Assembly: GCA_002803225.1 (NCBI GenBank) | Contig: NXFV01001603.1 | Coordinates: 1 to 64,000, forward strand | From: Gamarada debralockiae | Lineage: Eukaryota; Ascomycota; Leotiomycetes; Helotiales; Hyphodiscaceae | DNA length: 64,000 nucleotides | Direction of reading: 5' to 3' | Shown here: positions 57,625-64,000 of the stretch, one piece after another | Layout of the letters: every line of letters begins with the position of its first letter | Numbering within the stretch: position 1 is the stretch's first letter | Position numbers and translations under genes: made by a program | Notes under the pieces: generated by a model | Database searches by the model: none | Told to the model about the DNA's origin: nothing | What the model saw: only the letters and a program-made list of their open reading frames with translations

Positions 57625-58694
57625 GCTGCTATCAAAATTGTCGATTTTATAGCCTGTGTTGAATTAGAAAATAGTTTCAGATAATAATCATCTCTGTTTC
57701 TTCTCGGTGTCTTGAAAGAATTCCGGAAGGTGGTTTGCGCCCAATCAACGAGAGTCCTCCCTAAGAGGGGAACAATGGAAGACCGCAGGACGGCCCAAGC
57801 TTTGTGCCTGACATGACTTTACCCGGAGAATCCTCATTCGAGGCTGTATCTTAAAAGGTAAGAATAGAAAAGGATAAGAGATTGAAAGTCTGGTGTTTAT
57901 CTGCGCATACCTCCTCAGGACCTCTAGCTCACCATCGACGACGTGGCGGATAAAATGGAAACAATTTGGATGAGGAGGTAGATTGACAAATGAGAGCAGA
58001 TTGAAAGGCGGTGTGCCATCCGTCCTTCGTGCACCCCTGAAACAATGTTATTGCAACGACACAGAGCAACAGACCACTCGATATCAGTGTTGCACGCCGC
58101 CCTCACTAGACTGGTTGGAGGAGTCCAGTGCAAAAAGCAAGGAGGGAGCACAAGATGGCCGAGTTACTCGGGTTCAGAGAGAGAGTTGTTCAGCAAAACG
58201 TCGCCTGAGACTCTGAATTTGATTTTGATCTGAATGAATAGAAGCGAAGTAGAAGCCTCGTGATTACTTGATAATGGGATAGACCTTCATGTAGAAGGAC
58301 GATAGGATCTCCAAGCCATGGGCATGCGAGAAGCAGAAAATTATATTTGATCCTGTTGATGGACAAAGCTCCAAGCACACCAATTTCCCAAAATGGTCCC
58401 ACTTAGCGTGGCCGGGTAACGAACCGCCGACCGAAATGAAATCTTTCGACTCTGCATCGATCTCAAACTTCGCATTGTTTCCATTGTCCACTCCCTAAAT
58501 TCTTTCTTCCTTCCTTGGATCGTCTTTCTCCTCACGTCGCATCGCCGACTTCTCTCACCGTCTCTGTCTTCGCTGACATTGACAAGTACTTGCCAATTGT
58601 GCCAACCGCAATCCTTCGTACCTGGCCCAACAAAGTATCTCGACTTGGTTGGACCCTTAATCGAAGAGGCGCAAACACCGAACCACTCGCAGCC
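57625..58694. other. Intergenic, ERG5 upstream region
   Basis: About 1.07 kb with no recognisable frame; includes the ERG5 promoter and leader. Confidence 0.45.
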
Positions 58695-60504
58695 ATGACT
58701 TCGCAGAACGTCAGCTATGCCTCACCCCTGGCAGATGCAAAGTATGCTCAGATTTTAGGGAATCCACAGATCAATGGCTTTCTGACAAAGATCTCGGAGC
58801 TCAGCGGATGGACGATCGCTCTCACAATTCTCCTGGTCTTGGTGGCATATGACCAATGTAAGTACCCGTCACACAAGACATTCCAATTACGACAGCTGCT
58901 CACTCCTTCAAAGTCAGTTATATCATCCAAAAGGGAACAATTGTTGGTCCAGCATGGAAGGCTCCTTTCATCGGTCCATTTTTGCAATCGATGAACCCAA
59001 AATGGGAAGAATACAGAGGAAAATGGGCTAGCGGTGAGCTTAGCTGTGTCTCTGTTTTCCACAAGTACGTATTCTGCGTAGAGACCCCTCAATCATCACA
59101 TGCTGACCTTATTGTCAGATTCGTTGTAATCGCATCCACTCGTGATATGTCTCGAAAGGTCTTCAACTCCCCAATGTACGTCAAGCCATGCGTGGTCGAT
59201 GTTGCACACAAGCTTCTGGGCGCCGATAACTGGGTCTTCCTCGATGGTAAAGCACATGTCGATTTCCGCAAGGGTCTCAATGGCTTGTTCACTCGTAAAT
59301 CGCTCGAATTATATCTGCCAGGACAGGAAGATGTTTATAACGATTACTTCCAGAGGTTCCTGAAGATTACCAAGGATGCTGGAGGAAAGCCTGTTCCATT
59401 CATGCCACAATTCCGCGAGGTCATGTGCGCAGTCTCATGTCGAACATTCGTTGGCCACTACATTTCCGATGAAGCTATCAAAAAGATCGCCGATGACTAC
59501 TACTTGATTACCGCCGCTCTAGAACTTGTCAACTTCCCAATCATCCTCCCGTACACTAGGACCTGGTATGGAAAGAAAGCCGCTGATATGGTTTTGAGCG
59601 AATTTGCCAAATGCGCAGCCAAGAGCAAGGCTAGAATGGCAGCCGGAGGCGAGATCTCTTGCATTATGGATGGATGGGTCAAGGCTCAGCTAGAATCTGC
59701 AGCTTATCGTGAGAGAGAAGAGAAGGGTCTATCTATGGAAGGCATTGAGAAGCCATCTCCTCTCCTCCGCGACTTCACCGATTACGAGATCTCCCAGACC
59801 ATCTTCACGTTCCTCTTTGCCTCCCAGGATGCCACGAGCAGTGCGGCAACTTGGCTCTTCCAGACCATGGCCCAACGACCAGATGTCCTTGACAGGATTC
59901 GCGAAGAGAACTTGCGAGTACGAGGTGGTGACAAAAACAAGCCTGTTACAATGGATATCCTGGATGAGATGATCTACACTAAGGCTGCGGTTAGAGAGTT
60001 ATTGAGATACCGACCTCCAGTCATCATGGTTCCATACCTTGCCAAGAAGGCTTTCCCAATCACTGATACCTACACTGTTCCCAAAGGTAAGTTCTAGACC
60101 CTTCAGACCAGATCCCATATCTAACAATTAATTAGGCGCCATGGTCATCCCATCTGTCTACCCCGCTCTCCGCGACCCCGAAGTCTATCCCAACCCTGAC
60201 TATTATGATCCCGAGCGATATGTTACCGGAGATGCAGAGGTCAAGGGAGCGAAGAATTTCCTCGTTTTCGGCACTGGCCCTCATTACTGCCTCGGACAAG
60301 TGTATGCACAACTCAACCTGGCTCTTATGATCGGAAAGGCATCGATGCATCTCGACTGGGTCCATCACCCTACGCCTTTATCGGAAGAGATTAAGGTGTT
60401 CGCGACTATTTTCCCTATGGTAAGAAGCTCCTTGCTACTTTAATTCAAAGCCTGCTAACTAGGCATAGGACGATTGCCCTTTGACCTTCACGAAACGAGA
60501 ATGA
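58695..60504 (+). CDS. ERG5: C-22 sterol desaturase, cytochrome P450 61
   Basis: Five exons: 58695-58857, 58914-59064, 59119-60086, 60136-60419 and 60469-60504; 533 aa. N-terminal membrane anchor (WTIALTILLVLVAY, about 39-52). P450 landmarks: ExxR in RELLRY at about 397-402, PERYV, and the haem-binding loop FGTGPHYCLG with axial Cys at about 479. CYP61-specific stretches include KWASGELSCVSVFHKFVVIA, YRPPVIMVPYLAKK and the last exon DDCPLTFTKRE. It introduces the C22-C23 double bond late in ergosterol synthesis at the ER. The 36-nt last exon completes the conserved C-terminus. Family length is about 530, so this is full length. Confidence 0.97.
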
Positions 60505-62482
60505 ATTCATAACGAACCTCAAGATCGTTTTTGAGCATGAAAATTCTCACACAGATAGCCTTTGAACCTCACAAGGCTGCTTCATATAGAAAGACGAGCC
60601 TTTTGGCCGTCACTTGCATTTGCAATAGGGAGGGCTTCTTCCGGCGTTGGAGCGAGAGTCTGGTCACCGTGATTGTGAAGCTGGACCACGATCAATAATA
60701 TTCACATTGTAATCATCACTAATAATGAAAGAGGGATCGATTTCGTCTCGAACCTTCCTTACAAACCTATCTCTCATCCCTTCTCCCTACATTGACGTTG
60801 CCTCCGAAATCGCTCTCCTTTGGTTGCCTTACTCCGTGCTGACGGCCGCGCAAGTCGAATGCTGATCCGGAATTATTATTGTGTTGCCTGATGGAAAGCT
60901 TGTGCGGAGCGGACTCGGTGTACTGGTATCATGGGGAGCGGCGAAAGTGCTCATCAGCTCATTCAGGCTTCCATCTAAAGTGATGTTGATCTGATGTGGT
61001 CTGCCTCTAGAACTTGAACGCCGACAAAGACACAAAGCCACCGCACCAAGAACCCGATACGCACTCAGCCCCGCAAAGCCCCCTAACCCAAATATGCCTG
61101 TCAAATGACGCCCCTGTCTCATTAACAAGCTTCTGAGTTTACCCTCGCTAACTCCCAACATCCAATTCTCGGGTTTCTGTACCAAAGCTCGGGTGGGACT
61201 TACGAACTCCTTCACCTCAAACACAGTAACTGAATGTGCATGAGATGAGAAGCTGGAAATAAAGGCTATCTTCGGTTTTCACGATGACGCATATTTCATA
61301 CCATCAGTTGAGGAACTATCAAGAGTAGAATTCATCAGATGAATAATGAATACGTACTTCGGCGTACATTCACAGTTGCTTTTGTCCTGAAGATTTTGAT
61401 AGGCGGCTACGGACTCGGAGTTCACGTCGGAGTTCAACCCTGAGTCAACTCCAACGGCGCAATCATACATGATGATTCGTATACTCCGATCTTTCTACTG
61501 TATTCATATGCAATTATTAATATACCAAAGACTGCGCGATTGCGTATTTCAATATGGACGAATGACTGTACGTGACTCCCGAAAACTGGATGGAGGTTGA
61601 GATGAGATCAGCTCGCATTCGCCGGTCCACAAACGGAATGCCTTCCCCACATTTTCAGGGTTTAGTGAGAATGCACATGGCCGGAGGGAGGAGGAAAATT
61701 TTGATGCCTCGCCGAGACGAAAGGAGCTCGCTTTACCGGGCCCAGAAAGGGGCAGTCAAGGCAGCTTGTGAGGGTGTGCTCACTCGTGTGAGGTACATAG
61801 TTTGTGAACCCGACAACAGGAGGGAAGTTCCAAGCCTGACCTGCCAGCATACCAAGTCAAGGGGCTTCGACTCATCGCCTCCTTACCAAGCGAGCTGCCT
61901 AACAAAAAGCCTCTCAAAAATACACGCAATAGGAAGTGACCCAAGAGGCGCAAGGCGGTAACGATGAAAGCCTGAGTCATCTGTCTAATCGGGGTGATGT
62001 TTCGTGGTGCTTATTTCATCTTACCAAGAAACGCGGTGTTGGCATTCTTGAAAGGGCAACGGAGTTCGCTTGTGCTTAACGGGGAACCAATGGTTTAGGA
62101 ACGAGGGCGAGGGGGTAGGGGCTGTGAATGGATGACGGTGGAAAGCTCGGGGTAAGGTTTGGGGTTACAGTTGAATTCTTGGCTGGGTCTTGGCTAGGAG
62201 GCTGATGTTTTGACTATGTCGGAATTGCATACTGTAGGGCGTGCACATGTGTGGAGTTATTATGGAGTTGATGGGATGACAACCGATATGACTGTGACTC
62301 GAAGCCTGGGTGCGTTAGGCATATATAGATGCTCCTCCTCCCTAGAGGCTGAGGATTTTGTTTTGGTATAATAACATCACTCACCACATCTACAACTCCT
62401 TCAAGGACCAATATCAATCTATTTCGCTACTTTACTCGTAGAGTCTAAACATCACAAGAAAAACAACACCACACAATCCAAC
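60505..62482. other. Long intergenic region, no supported gene
   Basis: About 2 kb. Short frames only, for example 60829-61224 (minus) and 61572-61961 (plus), without motifs or intron support. The last 150 bases hold the A/C-rich leader of the next gene. Confidence 0.45.
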
Positions 62483-62883
62483 ATGCCTAACGGATTCCCC
62501 GCCTTCCCTCAATCTAGTACATTACCTCCCTCCCATTCTCACCGTCTCACAGCTAACAAGAATCAGCCTTCCCAAATGACCAACCCCCAACCCTCTTCCA
62601 CCCCGCATCGCCAAAGATCAAGGCCACAAAGCCAGTGAGAGACGTCGAGACCGCATCAATGGCCAGCACATCGACCTTCGCCTCTACCGTCTCCTTGCTG
62701 AAGGACAACGTAAAGGCGAAGTTCTCGTCTAAGAATCAGGCTGCAAAGAAGGCGGCTGCGGCGACGACTGTCGTGTATGAGCAGGATGGGGAGGAGAGGA
62801 CGTCGAGTCTGAAGCCGAAGAAGGATTATGATGCCAGAGCCAGGACGGCGGAGGCTTATATGATCATTGCTGCGACGAAGTAA
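62483..62883 (+). CDS. Small conserved-looking protein of unknown function
   Basis: Two exons, 62483-62516 and 62567-62883, with a 50-nt intron in phase 1; 116 aa. The leader just before the ATG (AACACCACACAATCCAACATG) is typical of fungal starts. Pro-rich N-terminus (FPAFPQS...NDQPPTLFHP), Ser/Thr/Ala-rich middle, basic Lys/Ala stretch KNQAAKKAAAA, acidic patch and C-terminal DARARTAEAYMIIAATK, probably helical. No signal peptide, helix in membrane or family I recognise. If the intron were retained the frame would end after about 52 codons. Confidence 0.65.
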
Positions 62884-63112
62884 GATCTTTCCTGAGCTTC
62901 CTTCGGTGTTTGGCTTCTTCCCGGGGTTTGGCGATGCTTTTCGACTTTGGACGGAAATTGCTAGGAGTTCCGGTGCGGGCTTTCGGTTTTGAGCTTTGGA
63001 TGGTCAAACAGATTGGCTGGCACACTTCGACTGGTGTTGGACAAAATGGATTCAAGGATATCTTGTTTGAGATGGAGTTCATTGTTCATACCTTCTAGTA
63101 ATCGTTAATTCA

Positions 63113-64000
63113 TTAGAAACTATCATCCAAATTATCCTTCACCGCTACCACGCTTGGACTGTCTTCCAATGCATCTGTGTCATCAAATCCTGCTCCTGCT
63201 GTTGCTAGGAGGTCTTCTACTATGCGCTTGCTTGCTTCTCGTGCTGTATACTCATTAGCCACAGCCCCTCCCCTCAAAATAGATAATACGTACCAGGAGT
63301 CTGCAATAATCTTGACTGCGGCAAAGAAAACTGGATCGTCTTTGGCGGACTCATTCCCAGCTCCCTATAGACATCCTCCGCATCCTCATCACTGTCGCTC
63401 TCCCAACTGATCTCATCCTTCTTCACGGGCTTAGAAACAATCTCTTTAGCTTTCCCTTTTGCGGGGGTTTGCACACTAATGCCAGGGGTTCGTGGGGCGC
63501 TGGGTCGGCTGTATTGCTGTCTGATCGGCGAGCTGAAGATCTCGGCATGGAGCTGTGGAGCTGCTACTGGTGGAGAAGACATTGGCGAGGTGGCGTCTCG
63601 CCAGGAGGGTTTATTTGCCGGCGTCTTGTTCTCTTTGCGGACAGTGTGTGGTGTAGCTTGCAGGCGATAGTTCTTGTCTAGAACTCGGTGCAACAGTTGG
63701 TTCTCGCCGGGCTTTGGTTGGAGTACCGTAGATGTTAAGTAAGAGGTTGGATCGAACGGTGAGGATGTTGGAGTCATGGACATATCTGGGAGTCTTGACT
63801 GAGCACCTGGGGTTGTGGGAGGAATCTGTGTGTCTCCTTCGTTTTGACCTCCGGCTTCTCCGTTCAGTTCCTGCTTCAATGACTCGTATGGTGAGGAGTA
63901 CTCTGCGAATTTCGGCTTCCCACTCGTGGTATTCTTTGGTCGTGGAGCTCGAGGAGTACTGCCACTGATATCGGCATTGTCCAAGAGCGAGTCGTCGGCT
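63113..64000 (-). CDS. ASK1: DASH complex subunit Ask1, 5' end outside window
   Basis: The 3' part of the gene: an exon from beyond 64000 to 63294 and a last exon 63243-63113 after a 50-nt intron. The visible product (about 280 aa) is mostly disordered and rich in Ser, Pro and Thr with many TP/SP sites, followed by the diagnostic C-terminal segment DEDAEDVYRELGMSPPKTIQ, then FSLPQSRLLQTPA joined across the intron to REASKRIVEDLLATAG. That segment is characteristic of Ask1, a subunit of the kinetochore DASH/Dam1 ring that couples chromosomes to spindle microtubules; the SP/TP sites fit known Cdk control in yeast. The conserved N-terminal helical domain lies outside. Reading through the intron would end in six extra residues, an artefact. 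Confidence 0.88.

Noticed and set aside
60829..61961. Frames of about 130 codons on both strands downstream of ERG5
   Set aside because: Low-complexity translations with no family features or splice continuity.
1..64000. CRISPR arrays, rRNA genes, bacterial operons or plasmid origins
   Set aside because: None seen. Intron-rich genes and fungal families show eukaryotic nuclear DNA; the tandem repeats found lack CRISPR-like spacing.

Overview
The window is nuclear DNA of a filamentous ascomycete. The evidence is many 48-80 nt GT-AG introns, fungal-only families (Zn2Cys6 regulator, UstYa, WSC proteins, HET and NACHT-ankyrin genes) and core genes ERG5, ARG2, ARV1, VMA9 and ASK1 with filamentous-fungus architecture. 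Family resemblance suggests a Leotiomycetes-like fungus, but that placement is impression, not a computed result.

Layout. From 0 to about 42 kb is accessory, gene-poor and decaying sequence: an A/T simple repeat at the edge; a NACHT-ankyrin (NLR-type) gene with near-identical repeats (472-3853, -); a small unknown gene (4950-5598, -); an MFS transporter relic (6.1-7.4 kb); a secreted five-WSC-domain copper radical oxidase (8245-12580, -); a Zn2Cys6 regulator (16223-18721, -); an APH-fold kinase pseudogene; then a molybdenum-cofactor neighbourhood. That neighbourhood holds a relic of a bacterial-type molybdopterin oxidoreductase, a rhodopsin-domain/MFS fusion, a MoeA pseudogene and an intact MobA-like guanylyltransferase. 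Next come a HET-domain relic with a RIP-like diverged inverted repeat, a solo-LTR candidate, two broken membrane-protein genes, a 58-residue secreted peptide gene, a UstYa-type gene and two decayed paralogues of one unknown family.

From about 43 to 64 kb the window becomes a compact housekeeping block: ARV1, VMA9, a 3-hydroxyisobutyrate-dehydrogenase-like gene divergent from ARG2, a Gvp36-like BAR gene, a broken ATG22-like gene, a divergent pair encoding separate DhaK-type and DhaL-type dihydroxyacetone-kinase proteins, ERG5, a small unknown gene and the 3' part of ASK1. ERG5 (ergosterol) and ARV1 (sterol/GPI-lipid homeostasis) both serve membrane lipids; VMA9 serves the vacuolar proton pump; ARG2 starts ornithine/arginine synthesis.

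The most interesting observations are (1) the dying bacterial-type molybdoenzyme plus cofactor cluster in which only the mobA-like gene remains open, (2) a dihydroxyacetone kinase apparently split into two head-to-head genes, (3) a rhodopsin-domain/MFS fusion, (4) a small secreted Cys-pair peptide next to a UstYa gene, and (5) recurrent nonsense codons explainable by C-to-T change across 20-42 kb. Exon structures were deduced by eye from splice signals and reading-frame continuity; each intact model sums to a multiple of three.
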